A DNA stretch of 64,000 bases. Origin: Flagellimonas olearia (GTDB taxonomy: Bacteria; Bacteroidota; Bacteroidia; Flavobacteriales; Flavobacteriaceae). A model generated the notes under the pieces. The model did no database searches and had not been told where the DNA came from. It saw only the letters and a list, made by a program, of their open reading frames with translations. Positions 54,971 to 63,148 of the stretch are shown here, in pieces (position 1 is the first letter of the stretch; each line of letters starts with the position of its first letter). The position numbers and the translations under genes were made by a program. The stretch is taken from positions 558,001 to 622,000 of the forward strand of contig NZ_WELG01000002.1 in assembly GCF_009184425.1 (NCBI RefSeq), in the 5' to 3' direction.

Positions 54971-55001
54971 AACCCTTCCAAATCAATGACCTGGAAGGGT
55001 T
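54971..55001 (-). terminator. Terminator following the tRNA
   Basis: aacccttcca (54971-54980) and tggaagggtt (54992-55001) form a perfect 10-base stem with an 11-base loop. On the minus strand it lies just after the 3' end of the tRNA (55006) and is followed by TTTCTTTTT. Confidence 0.8.
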
Positions 55002-55005
55002 TTTG

Positions 55006-55079
55006 TGGTCCCACCTGGGCTCGAACCAGGGACCACCTGATTATGAGTCAGGTGCTCTAACCAACTGAGCTATAGGACC
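55006..55079 (-). tRNA. tRNA with CAU anticodon (Ile2 more likely than elongator Met)
   Basis: A 74-base cloverleaf on the minus strand: acceptor stem GGTCCTA/TGGGACC (one G-T pair), D arm GCTCAGTTGGTTAGAGC, anticodon stem CCTGA/TCAGG with loop CTCATAA (anticodon CAT at 55045-55043), and TTCGAGCC T loop. The 3' CCA is not encoded. C4-G69, C5-G68 and discriminator A73 are features used by TilS to mark tRNA-Ile2 for lysidine modification, so I lean to Ile2, which would read AUA. The T29-A41 pair is not the usual C-G, leaving elongator Met open. Confidence 0.9.
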
Positions 55080-55139
55080 CGCATTTTTGCGGATGCAATA
55101 TTAGTGTTTATTTTGCTTCACCGCAAGGTTTTAACGCCC

Positions 55140-55547
55140 CTACTCTTCTTTTATTTCTTGGCACAGCTCTACCAATACCCCGTTGGTGCCCTTTGGATGC
55201 AAAAACGCAACCAGTTTGTTATCAGCACCTTTCTTTGGGGTTTCGTTTAAAATTACAAAGCCTCCGTCTTTTAATCGTTCTATTTCAGCAACAATGTCAT
55301 CAACTGCAAAAGCGATATGGTGTACCCCTTCCCCTCTTTTTTCCAAAAACTTGGCAATGGGACTGTCCGGCGTTGTGGCCTCCAATAATTCCACCTTATT
55401 GAATCCCGATTTAAAAAATGATGTTTTAACCCCTTCGGAAGCCACTTCCTCAATTTTGTAATGCGAAACACCCAAAAGCTTCTCGAACAAAATATTGGAA
55501 GCTTCCAAATTTTTTACGGCAATGCCAATATGCTCAATCTTGTCCAT
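55140..55547 (-). CDS. mce: Methylmalonyl-CoA epimerase
   Basis: 135 residues, vicinal oxygen chelate fold with two beta-alpha-beta repeats. HIGIAVKNLEAS starts the first half, with a metal histidine, and GVHHIAFAVDDI starts the second. The C-terminal glutamate in NGVLVELCQE is the last metal ligand. The enzyme interconverts (S)- and (R)-methylmalonyl-CoA so that the B12-dependent mutase can make or use succinyl-CoA, in propionate metabolism and branched amino-acid breakdown. The mutase genes are not in this window. Divergent from rbfA, with its own -7 box. Confidence 0.93.
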   Translation of the reverse strand: MDKIEHIGIAVKNLEASNILFEKLLGVSHYKIEEVASEGVKTSFFKSGFNKVELLEATTPDSPIAKFLEKRGEGVHHIAFAVDDIVAEIERLKDGGFVILNETPKKGADNKLVAFLHPKGTNGVLVELCQEIKEE

Positions 55548-55585
55548 AGGCTCTTCTTTTTAATTAAAAACATAGTCCTATTCCC

Positions 55586-55646
55586 CAAAAATACACACTG
55601 TTATCCTATGCTTTCGTGCGGTTGGTCATTAATTCGCTTATTTTTG
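55586..55646. promoter_or_regulatory. Divergent promoters of mce and rbfA
   Basis: TATTTTTG occurs on the minus strand at 55586-55593 (for mce, ATG 55547) and on the plus strand at 55639-55646 (for rbfA, ATG 55651). Both are perfect TAnnTTTG boxes without clear -33 partners. The rbfA box ends only 4 bases before the ATG, so the transcript may have little or no leader. Confidence 0.55.
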
Positions 55647-55650
55647 CATC

Positions 55651-56046
55651 ATGGAGGAAACACAAAGGCAAAAGAAAATAGCGGGAATCATCCAAAAAGA
55701 CTTGGCCGATATCCTACAAAGAGCAGCAACAGATGGTGGCCTAAAGGGAATCTTGATCTCTGTTTCCAAGGTATCCGTCACCACCGACCTGTCCATTGCA
55801 AAGGCATATGTAAGCATTTTTCCCAACACGGAAGCCCAGAAGCTGTTGGAGGGCATCAAGGCCAACCAAGTGGCCATACGCTATGAACTGGCCCAACGGA
55901 CCAAAAACCAATTGAGGAAGGTTCCTGAGCTTAATTTTTACCTTGATGATTCCTTGGAATACATCGATAAAATTGAAAAATCGCTCAAGGGCGAAGAAAA
56001 TCCCATTGAAAACAGGGATCTACTCGATAAACGAAAGAAATCCTGA
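55651..56046 (+). CDS. rbfA: 30S ribosome-binding factor RbfA
   Basis: 131 residues. RbfA binds the immature 30S subunit and helps 16S rRNA 5' end maturation. The KH-like fold is supported by RQKKIAGIIQKDLADIL at the N-terminus, ILISVSKVSVTTDLSIAKAYVSIF in the middle, with the kinked helix motif, and VPELNFYLDDSLEYIDKIEKSL, the family end. It is 5 bases upstream of a LolC/E-like permease gene, a pairing that I recall in other Flavobacteriaceae. Length and start are secure. Confidence 0.95.
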   Translation: MEETQRQKKIAGIIQKDLADILQRAATDGGLKGILISVSKVSVTTDLSIAKAYVSIFPNTEAQKLLEGIKANQVAIRYELAQRTKNQLRKVPELNFYLDDSLEYIDKIEKSLKGEENPIENRDLLDKRKKS

Positions 56047-56048
56047 TT

Positions 56049-57257
56049 TTGAATTTTCCTCTCTATATCGCAAAGCGTTACTTACGATCCAGAAGCAGCC
56101 AAAATGCGGTAAACATTATCAATTTCATTACATTCTTGGTGATTGTCATTGGTTCGGCGGCCCTTTTTGTCGTGCTTTCGGCCTTTGCTGGCCTCAAAAC
56201 CTTCAGTCTTTCCTTTTCCAATACGTTTGATCCCGATCTAAAGGCCTCCGCAGCTATTGGAAAACATTTTTCCCTTACCCCGGATCAAGAAAGTGCCCTA
56301 ACGGATATTGCCGGACTGACGCAATACTCCAAAGAGTTGGAAGAGAAGGTCTATCTTACCTATAAGGAGAAGAGTTTCTTTCCTTTCATTAAAGGTATTG
56401 ATGCCAATTACAGGGCGGTTACCGGCGTGGACAGCACCCTATATTTTGGCACATGGGGCGATATGGAATATAGCACCGTTATGGGCATTGGCATCTACAA
56501 TCAGCTTGGGGTCCCCATTGACAATTACCGAAACCCCATGACCGTATTGGCCCCTAAACCGGGCAAAGGGTCCTTTTCCCAGCAGGGGTTCAATCCCAAA
56601 CCTTATAACCAACTTTCTTTGGTGCTCAGCGGGGTGTATGCCGTGGAAGAACATTTGGACAAGAAATACGTGTTTGCCCAGCTTCCTTTGGTTCAAAAAT
56701 TATTGGAAAAGGACAGTACGGAAATCTCTGGAATCAATTTTAAGTTGGATGGCAGTGTTCCTGTGGATGACGTGAAGAACTCCATTAAGGCAGTTTTGGG
56801 CGATGCTGTGCTTATTCGTACCCGACAAGAACAGAACAGCACCCTGCACCGCATGCTCAATACCGAAAACCTGGCCACATACCTTATTTTTACCTTGGTC
56901 CTCATTATTGCCCTTTTTAATGTGGTAGGGGCCATCATCATGATGATTTTGGATAAGCAGCAAAACTCCAAAACGCTGTTCAGTTTGGGAACCACCATCA
57001 AGGAACTCCGTAAAATTTACTTTGTACAAGGGTTGTTGGTAACTTCCTTGGGTGGGTTTATCGGGGTGTTGATTGGCTCCTTGTTGATCGCTTCGCAATT
57101 GACCTTCAGTTGGCTGAAGATTACCCCTTCCTTGGCCTATCCTGTGGAATACAACATCATGAATGTGGTTCTGGTACTGGCTACGATTGTGGTTCTAGGG
57201 TTTGTCTCTTCAAAAATTGCAAGTAGCCGGATTACCAAGAAATTGATAACGGCCTAG
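56049..57257 (+). CDS. LolC/LolE-like lipoprotein-releasing ABC permease
   Basis: 402 residues. Four helices: one near the N-terminus (FITFLVIVIGSAALFVVLSAFAG, about 26-48) and three in the C-terminal FtsX domain (about 275-400). Between them is a long periplasmic domain. The start codon is TTG at 56049, giving MNFPLYIAKRYLRSRSS, the regular family opening, and only 2 bases separate it from the rbfA stop. With a LolD ATPase it would extract lipoproteins from the inner membrane for transfer to the outer membrane, important in an organism with this many lipoproteins. No lolD is adjacent. Its stop overlaps the dusB stop. Confidence 0.9.
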   Translation: MNFPLYIAKRYLRSRSSQNAVNIINFITFLVIVIGSAALFVVLSAFAGLKTFSLSFSNTFDPDLKASAAIGKHFSLTPDQESALTDIAGLTQYSKELEEKVYLTYKEKSFFPFIKGIDANYRAVTGVDSTLYFGTWGDMEYSTVMGIGIYNQLGVPIDNYRNPMTVLAPKPGKGSFSQQGFNPKPYNQLSLVLSGVYAVEEHLDKKYVFAQLPLVQKLLEKDSTEISGINFKLDGSVPVDDVKNSIKAVLGDAVLIRTRQEQNSTLHRMLNTENLATYLIFTLVLIIALFNVVGAIIMMILDKQQNSKTLFSLGTTIKELRKIYFVQGLLVTSLGGFIGVLIGSLLIASQLTFSWLKITPSLAYPVEYNIMNVVLVLATIVVLGFVSSKIASSRITKKLITA

Positions 57258-58246
57258 GCAAACTGAAAGTCGCCAAACTTCTCCAATACTTCATCAAATG
57301 CGGCAAACACATCGGCAGATTCATCGCTGGTGACCATCTTCATCCGATATTCCTTGAAGTGTGGAATACCCTTAAAATAATTGGTATAATGCCTGCGGGT
57401 TTCAAAAACCCCCAGCTTTTCACCCTTCCAGTCAATGGACATTTGAAGGTGTCTTCTGGCCGCTTCCACGCGTTCTTCCATAGTGGGGGGTGGTAGATGG
57501 GTGCCCGTCTTGAAATAGTGCTTCACTTCTTTAAAGAACCAAGGATAGCCTATGCTGGCCCTGCCGATCATAGCGCCGTCCAATCCATATTCATCCCGCA
57601 TTCTTACCGCGGCCTCTGGGGTGTCCACATCGCCATTTCCAAAAACGGGAATATGCATTCTGGGGTTGTTCTTGACTTCGGCAATGGGTTTCCAATCGGC
57701 CTCGCCTTTGTACATCTGTACCCGGGTACGCCCATGGATGGATATGGCCTGGGTACCCACATCCTGAAGTCGCTCTGCAGCCTCAACGATTTTTATGGAA
57801 TTGGCGTCCCAACCCAAACGTGTCTTCACGGTAACCGGCAGTTTTGTACGCTTTACGATTTCCTCGGTCAGTTTTACCATAAGCGGAATATCCCGCAGAA
57901 TACCGGCCCCTGCATTTTTGCAGACCACCTTCTTTACGGGACAGCCAAAATTGATATCGATGATATCTGGGTTGGATTTTTCAACAATATCCACTGCCTG
58001 TAACATGGAATCCAGCTCTGCACCAAATATCTGGATGCCCACGGGGCGCTCCTTTTCATAAATGTCCAGTTTGATGACACTTTTGGCGGCATCCCTAATC
58101 AAGCCTTCCGATGAAATGAACTCGGTGTACACCACATCGGCCCCTTGTTCCTTGCATAAAGCTCGGAATGGAGGGTCGCTCACATCTTCCATGGGGGCAA
58201 GAAGCAACGGAAAATCAGGCAGTTCTATGTTTCCAATTTTTGGCAA
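57254..58246 (-). CDS. dusB: tRNA-dihydrouridine synthase B
   Basis: 330 residues. An FMN-dependent TIM barrel reduces specific uridines in the tRNA D-loop. LAPMEDVSDPPFR opens the barrel, the catalytic cysteine is in NFGCPVKKVVCKNAGAG, IHGRTRVQMYKGEADW and PVFGNGDVDTPEAA bind FMN and the substrate. The start is TTG at 58244-58246 (MPKIGNIELPDFPLL), which fits the family; the next ATG would remove the first strand. The promoter box TACTTTTG lies 21 bases upstream. Convergent with the LolC/E-like gene, both stop codons being read from the same CTAG (57254-57257). Confidence 0.94.
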   Translation of the reverse strand: MPKIGNIELPDFPLLLAPMEDVSDPPFRALCKEQGADVVYTEFISSEGLIRDAAKSVIKLDIYEKERPVGIQIFGAELDSMLQAVDIVEKSNPDIIDINFGCPVKKVVCKNAGAGILRDIPLMVKLTEEIVKRTKLPVTVKTRLGWDANSIKIVEAAERLQDVGTQAISIHGRTRVQMYKGEADWKPIAEVKNNPRMHIPVFGNGDVDTPEAAVRMRDEYGLDGAMIGRASIGYPWFFKEVKHYFKTGTHLPPPTMEERVEAARRHLQMSIDWKGEKLGVFETRRHYTNYFKGIPHFKEYRMKMVTSDESADVFAAFDEVLEKFGDFQFA

Positions 58247-58266
58247 ATCCTATCTTTTTTGGACTG

Positions 58267-58293
58267 CAAAAGTACAAAATACCCGAAAATCAA
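58267..58293 (-). promoter_or_regulatory. dusB promoter
   Basis: On the minus strand TTG, a 16-base spacer and TACTTTTG, close to the Bacteroidota consensus. It lies in the 51-base gap between the TonB-receptor gene and dusB, with the start expected about 16 bases before the TTG start codon. Confidence 0.5.
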
Positions 58294-58297
58294 CGTA

Positions 58298-60718
58298 TTA
58301 TTCCGTGGCTTGGAGCCTATCGCGCTCCTTTTTATCGATTCCACGCTGGTTGTCCTCCAACCTGAAGTTCCCAAAATTATAGGTAAAGCCCACTCGGATG
58401 AACTGGGTTTCGGGTCTTCTTCGGTAGAAATTGTCCTGATTTAGATACTGTGATCGGTAGGTGGGCACATACTGCTCCAAAATATCCTCTGCCGCTATGG
58501 AAATGGTGGCCCTGTTGTTGAAAAGTGACTTGCGAAGCCCAAGGGTAAGGTTCATCTGCTCATCGGAAATATAGGACCCGAACAAAAATTGTGAGATATA
58601 GGTAAAGGTCACCTCGCCCGTAAAGGTTCCGTCCTTAGAGAGGGTGAGGTAGTTGGCCAAGTACCCATAAACCCCATCCACTTCGTTGGTGTATTCAGCA
58701 TTGTTGCTCTCCACGGCCAAAAAAGTCTCTTCCTCATGAAAAAAGGAAGTGTATGCATAAATGAACCACGGCGGCAAAATGGTCTTGCTCAACGTAAAGT
58801 CCAATCCGTAGGAGGTGCTTTCCAACACATTCTGTTTTAATTCCACCAAGGTCTGGTTGTTGTTGTCCTGAAACACGAGGTCGGCTATATTACTACCATT
58901 GTCCCTATAATAGATGTCGAAGAAATACTCGCTGTTGAGGGTATAGTTCAGATTAAAGTTGTTGCTAAAGCTCGGGGTAAGCCTTGGGTTCCCCTCTTCG
59001 TAGTCATTTTCATTGAAGAAAAACCGGAAAGGGTTCAGGTCGTTGTATTTAGGCCGGTTGACATTTCTACCGAAATCAAAAGAAAAACTATGGTTCACAG
59101 AAGGACTATACAACACGTACAAGGACGGAAACGGTTCAAAAAAATCCTGGGTGTTGGTCTGGTTCAAGGTCAAGGACCTTCCCTCCGCTTCGGTAAGTTC
59201 TCCGCGTAACCCTAGTTTCATGGACCATTTTTCCCAGTTCTTTACAAAACTCAAATAGGCCGCATATACATTTTCGTCATACAGATATCGGTCGGACAAG
59301 GTGGCGTCCACCGTATTGCTGCTCCCCAAAAAGTTGAAAAAGTCCACTTGGCTCTCGGACGCAATGGAAGAAATTTTAGCGCCGGTCTCCAAGGATGCAT
59401 TCCCAATGGGTGTGGAATAATCCATCTGCCCGGTAAAAATCTCAATGTCCTGCCGCGAATCGGAATCAAACCCAAAACTGCGCAAAAACCCACCGCTGGC
59501 ATCATAATAGTCCGAAGCCAAATTTTGAAAGGAGGTTCCACTATAGTTTGTATAATGCCCATTGGCACTCAGTCGGGCCCCTTCTTTTTTCAGCTTATGC
59601 ACATAGGTCAGGTCAAAGGCCAAATTGCTGTTGTCCAACATAGCATTATTGTGCGTGGTAAACGTAGAATCCAGTTGTCCCGTTCCATTACGCATATCAT
59701 TTACCAACCGGGTTTGTTGATTTTGGTTTGGGTTGAACACCAAATTAGAGGTCAGGTTTAAGCTGTTACGGTCATCCAAATCATAATCCAAGATAAGGCT
59801 CGCATTGTGCGACCGTGTCTTTTTGGTCTGGTTGTATTTGGTATCCCATTGTGAAAAAACGGTGTTGGTAGCATCCATAAAATGGATGTCCTTGTCCGTT
59901 TTTCGTACTTCCTTTTGGGGGTTGATGCTGTAATTGGCAAACAAATGGAGTTTATCGGTCTTATAATAATGACTCGTTCCCAAACTGAACTTTGGGAATA
60001 CCGCTTGAGTGTAGGTTCCATTGATACTTCCTTTGTACCCGGGAACAATATTCTTGTTGGTGACAATGTTCAAAATAGGACCACCCTCCGCATCATACCG
60101 TGCCGGAGGATTGGCGATGACTTCCACCGATTTGATATTGGTGCCCGAAAGGCCCTGTAGCAAGTCCTGAACCTCCTGTCCGGACAATTGTACCTTTCTG
60201 TCATTCAAGTAAACTGTTGCGTTTTGTCCACGAATCAATAACTCGTCTTGATTGACGATTACACCCGGTGTACTTTTTAGGATATCCCATGACGTTCCTT
60301 GCGAAATAACCGTATTTTCTACCGAAAAGACCAGTCTGTCTGGTAGCCTTTGGAGCTTTGGTCTTTGGGCCGTAACCACCACTTCGTCAAGGGAATTGGT
60401 CTCCAACGGTATGATCAACGCGCCAAGGGAAATGTCTTTGGTAATATCCAAGGCCCTAGGTTCTGATCCTCTCCCCACATAGCTCGCCTGTAGCAGATAT
60501 AAGTCCGGTTCAACCCCTTCAAGTACAAATGCACCATTGTCATCTGCCGAGGTCCCCTTAACAAAAGTGGTATCGGTTGCTTGTAGCAGCAAGATATTGG
60601 CAAAGGGAATGGTCTGATTTTGTTCGTCCACTACCTTTCCCGTAATCTGATAGGTCTGCCCAACTAGATGGTTGGACGCCAAAAACACCAATAACAAAAT
60701 AGAGGTTACGTGCTTCAT
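58298..60718 (-). CDS. TonB-dependent-receptor-like outer-membrane protein with N-terminal regulatory-like domain
   Basis: 806 residues. Sec signal (MKHVTSILLLVFLASNHLVGQ), then a carboxypeptidase-regulatory-like domain (about 23-105: YQITGKVVDEQNQTIPFANILL), a plug domain with DEVVVTAQRPKLQRLPD, LLIRGQNATVYLNDRKV and VEVIANPPARYDAEGGPILNIVT, and a long C-terminal barrel of the outer-membrane-beta-3 type ending IRVGFTYNFGNFRLEDN. It is smaller than SusC proteins and lacks a SusD partner, so it is probably a general receptor or non-SusC uptake protein. Substrate unknown. A TAGATTTG box lies at 60739-60746 (minus). Confidence 0.88.
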   Translation of the reverse strand: MKHVTSILLLVFLASNHLVGQTYQITGKVVDEQNQTIPFANILLLQATDTTFVKGTSADDNGAFVLEGVEPDLYLLQASYVGRGSEPRALDITKDISLGALIIPLETNSLDEVVVTAQRPKLQRLPDRLVFSVENTVISQGTSWDILKSTPGVIVNQDELLIRGQNATVYLNDRKVQLSGQEVQDLLQGLSGTNIKSVEVIANPPARYDAEGGPILNIVTNKNIVPGYKGSINGTYTQAVFPKFSLGTSHYYKTDKLHLFANYSINPQKEVRKTDKDIHFMDATNTVFSQWDTKYNQTKKTRSHNASLILDYDLDDRNSLNLTSNLVFNPNQNQQTRLVNDMRNGTGQLDSTFTTHNNAMLDNSNLAFDLTYVHKLKKEGARLSANGHYTNYSGTSFQNLASDYYDASGGFLRSFGFDSDSRQDIEIFTGQMDYSTPIGNASLETGAKISSIASESQVDFFNFLGSSNTVDATLSDRYLYDENVYAAYLSFVKNWEKWSMKLGLRGELTEAEGRSLTLNQTNTQDFFEPFPSLYVLYSPSVNHSFSFDFGRNVNRPKYNDLNPFRFFFNENDYEEGNPRLTPSFSNNFNLNYTLNSEYFFDIYYRDNGSNIADLVFQDNNNQTLVELKQNVLESTSYGLDFTLSKTILPPWFIYAYTSFFHEEETFLAVESNNAEYTNEVDGVYGYLANYLTLSKDGTFTGEVTFTYISQFLFGSYISDEQMNLTLGLRKSLFNNRATISIAAEDILEQYVPTYRSQYLNQDNFYRRRPETQFIRVGFTYNFGNFRLEDNQRGIDKKERDRLQATE

Positions 60719-60800
60719 TTACAGATGGGGTTGAACCTCAAATCTAAGAAATAATTTCAGAGCGTTGCGCAGCCCACATTTTCTTATTTTTAAAAAAGCA

Positions 60801-60829
60801 TTTGCAGGCAGCTAAAACAGCTATATTTG
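60801..60829 (+). promoter_or_regulatory. lepA promoter
   Basis: TTTG at 60801-60804, a 17-base spacer and TATATTTG at 60822-60829 match both Bacteroidota promoter elements exactly. The start is expected near 60835, about 30 bases before the coding region. The two boxes sit in an atttgcag direct repeat 25 bases apart. Confidence 0.8.
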
Positions 60830-60870
60830 CAGTTGCTATCAATCTGCTTTTGGATTGACAACCGATGGAT

Positions 60871-62667
60871 ATGGAGAAGATTAGGAATTTTTGCATCATT
60901 GCGCATATAGACCATGGTAAGAGTACCTTGGCGGACCGTTTATTGGACTTTACGGGATCTGTCACCGAACGCGAAAAACAAGACCAATTGCTGGACAATA
61001 TGGATTTAGAGCGCGAGCGTGGCATCACCATTAAAAGTCATGCCATACAAATGGAGTATGTGCACAATGGGGAAACCTATGTCCTGAACTTGATAGACAC
61101 TCCCGGCCACGTGGATTTCTCCTACGAGGTCTCCCGTTCCATTGCGGCCTGCGAAGGGGCCCTTTTGGTAGTCGATGCTGCACAGAGCATACAGGCACAG
61201 ACCATTTCCAACCTGTATTTGGCCTTGGAAAACGATCTGGAAATCATTCCTGTTCTCAACAAAGTGGACTTGCCCAGTGCCAATCCAGAAGAAGTGACCG
61301 ATGATATTGTAGACCTTTTGGGCTGCAAACCCGAAGAGGTGATTCCGGCCAGTGCCAAGACAGGGATAGGTATCGAGGAGATTCTAAATGCCATTATTGA
61401 GCGTATTCCAGCTCCAAAAGGTAACATAGATGAGCCTTTGCAAGCCTTGGTCTTTGATTCGGTCTATAATCCCTTCCGAGGCGTTGAGACCTATTTTAGG
61501 GTCATCAATGGAGAAATAAAAAAGGGACAAAAAATCAAGTTTGTGGCCACTGGTAAATCCTACGAGGCCGATGAAATAGGCACCTTGAAATTGCGCCAGT
61601 TACCCAAAAATAAAATTTCCGCGGGAGATGTGGGCTATTTGATCACCGGTATCAAGGATGCCCGAGAGGTAAAAGTGGGCGATACCATTACCGATGCCGC
61701 CAACCCCACCAAAAATGCCATTGAAGGTTTTGAGGATGTAAAACCTATGGTTTTTGCTGGAATCTATCCGGTGGACACCGAAGATTTTGAAGAACTGCGC
61801 TCCTCCATGGAGAAACTGCAGCTCAATGATGCTTCCTTGGTATTTACCCCGGAAAGCAGTGCCGCTTTGGGCTTTGGCTTCCGATGTGGGTTCTTGGGCA
61901 TGTTGCATATGGAAATCATCCAGGAACGTCTGGAGCGTGAGTTCGATATGACCGTGATCACCACGGTCCCCAACGTAAGCTACCATGCCTTTACCACCAA
62001 GGACAGGGAAACCGCTGTAATTGTGAACAACCCTTCGGACTTGCCCGACCCTTCCACCGTGGACCGTGTGGAAGAGCCGTACATCAAGGCCACGATCATT
62101 ACCAAATCCGATTTTGTGGGGAATGTCATGTCGCTCTGTATTGAAAAGCGCGGGCAGATTGTTAACCAGACCTATTTGACCACGGAACGGGTGGAGCTTA
62201 TTTTTGATATGCCCCTCGCCGAAATCGTTTTTGACTTTTACGACCGCTTAAAGACCGTTTCAAAAGGGTATGCCTCTTTTGATTATTCCCCCATTGGAAT
62301 GCGGGTGTCCAAGCTGGTGAGGGTAGATATCCTATTGAACGCACAACCCGTTGATGCCTTGTCCGCATTAGTGCATTTTGACAATGCCCACACCATTGGT
62401 AAGAAAATGTGCGAAAAGCTGAAGGAACTTATCCCAAGGCAGCAGTTTGATATTCCCATACAGGCTGCCATTGGTTCCAAAATCATTTCTAGGGAAACCA
62501 TCAAGGCGTTGCGAAAAGATGTGACCGCCAAGTGTTATGGTGGGGATATTTCCCGTAAACGAAAACTGTTGGAAAAACAGAAAAAGGGTAAAAAACGTAT
62601 GCGCCAAGTAGGGAACGTGGAAATTCCACAACAGGCGTTTATGGCCGTTTTAAAGTTGAATGATTAA
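60871..62667 (+). CDS. lepA: Elongation factor 4 (LepA) GTPase
   Basis: 598 residues from the ATG at 60871 ([25 protein letters not shown]), which fits the family start; an ATG two codons earlier at 60865 is possible. GTPase motifs are [21 protein letters not shown] and NKVDLP. Domain II, the EF-G-like domains III and V ([22 protein letters not shown]) and the unique C-terminal domain ending [22 protein letters not shown] are all present. LepA back-translocates or remodels stalled ribosomes and affects 30S assembly. It is monocistronic with a strong promoter and a hairpin after the stop. Confidence 0.97.
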   Translation: MEKIRNFCIIAHIDHGKSTLADRLLDFTGSVTEREKQDQLLDNMDLERERGITIKSHAIQMEYVHNGETYVLNLIDTPGHVDFSYEVSRSIAACEGALLVVDAAQSIQAQTISNLYLALENDLEIIPVLNKVDLPSANPEEVTDDIVDLLGCKPEEVIPASAKTGIGIEEILNAIIERIPAPKGNIDEPLQALVFDSVYNPFRGVETYFRVINGEIKKGQKIKFVATGKSYEADEIGTLKLRQLPKNKISAGDVGYLITGIKDAREVKVGDTITDAANPTKNAIEGFEDVKPMVFAGIYPVDTEDFEELRSSMEKLQLNDASLVFTPESSAALGFGFRCGFLGMLHMEIIQERLEREFDMTVITTVPNVSYHAFTTKDRETAVIVNNPSDLPDPSTVDRVEEPYIKATIITKSDFVGNVMSLCIEKRGQIVNQTYLTTERVELIFDMPLAEIVFDFYDRLKTVSKGYASFDYSPIGMRVSKLVRVDILLNAQPVDALSALVHFDNAHTIGKKMCEKLKELIPRQQFDIPIQAAIGSKIISRETIKALRKDVTAKCYGGDISRKRKLLEKQKKGKKRMRQVGNVEIPQQAFMAVLKLND

Positions 62668-62679
62668 TTCTTGACGAGT

Positions 62680-62699
62680 TAAAATCCTTTTGGATTTTA
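62680..62699. terminator. Hairpin between lepA and the small lipoprotein gene
   Basis: taaaatcc / ggatttta with a 4-base TTTT loop forms a perfect 8-base stem. It is AT-rich and overlaps the stop codon of the converging gene (62697-62699), so it may act as a weak two-way terminator. Confidence 0.45.
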
Positions 62700-62999
62700 G
62701 AGTTCCAAGTTTTCCAATTGGCATCCGATGCCCACAAAGTCCTTGGCGGAATGTCCTTCCAAATCGTCCTCGGTAAGGGGTTTTTCAAGGTCGCCATGGT
62801 ATAGGGTGTACGTACCGTCCAGATGATCACAAATCTCCAATTCAATACCATCTTTGGCCATACAGGAGTAACACTCCAAATTCTTGTTCACTTCCGGAGC
62901 TTCTTCCAAAATTGAATTTTCTTCAATAAATCGTTCTGCATCAAAAGAGCAAGATGCAAAAACCCATAATACAATACCAGAAAATAGTGCCGTTTTCAT
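62697..62999 (-). CDS. Small cysteine-containing lipoprotein of unknown function
   Basis: 100 residues from the ATG at 62997-62999; the longer frame adds 11 residues before the signal. Lipoprotein signal MKTALFSGIVLWVFASC, lipid cysteine at 17. The short acidic mature part has a CYSC motif, further cysteines in EICDHLDG and GIGCQLEN, and ends ENLEL. Four cysteines beyond the lipidated one could form two disulfides or bind a metal. I do not recognise the family. Single gene; its stop is within the terminator hairpin after lepA. Confidence 0.7.
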   Translation of the reverse strand: MKTALFSGIVLWVFASCSFDAERFIEENSILEEAPEVNKNLECYSCMAKDGIELEICDHLDGTYTLYHGDLEKPLTEDDLEGHSAKDFVGIGCQLENLEL

Positions 63000-63148
63000 A
63001 TTGTTCCTGTTTAATTGGTTAACAATCAACAAGGAAGGTATCCATAGCCACCGTAGAATAGGTCTATGAATTGACGGATGGCCCGTTTGAATTGACGGAT
63101 GGGCAAAATTTAAGGATTTCGCCCGTATTTATGTCCTAAAATGAGTTT

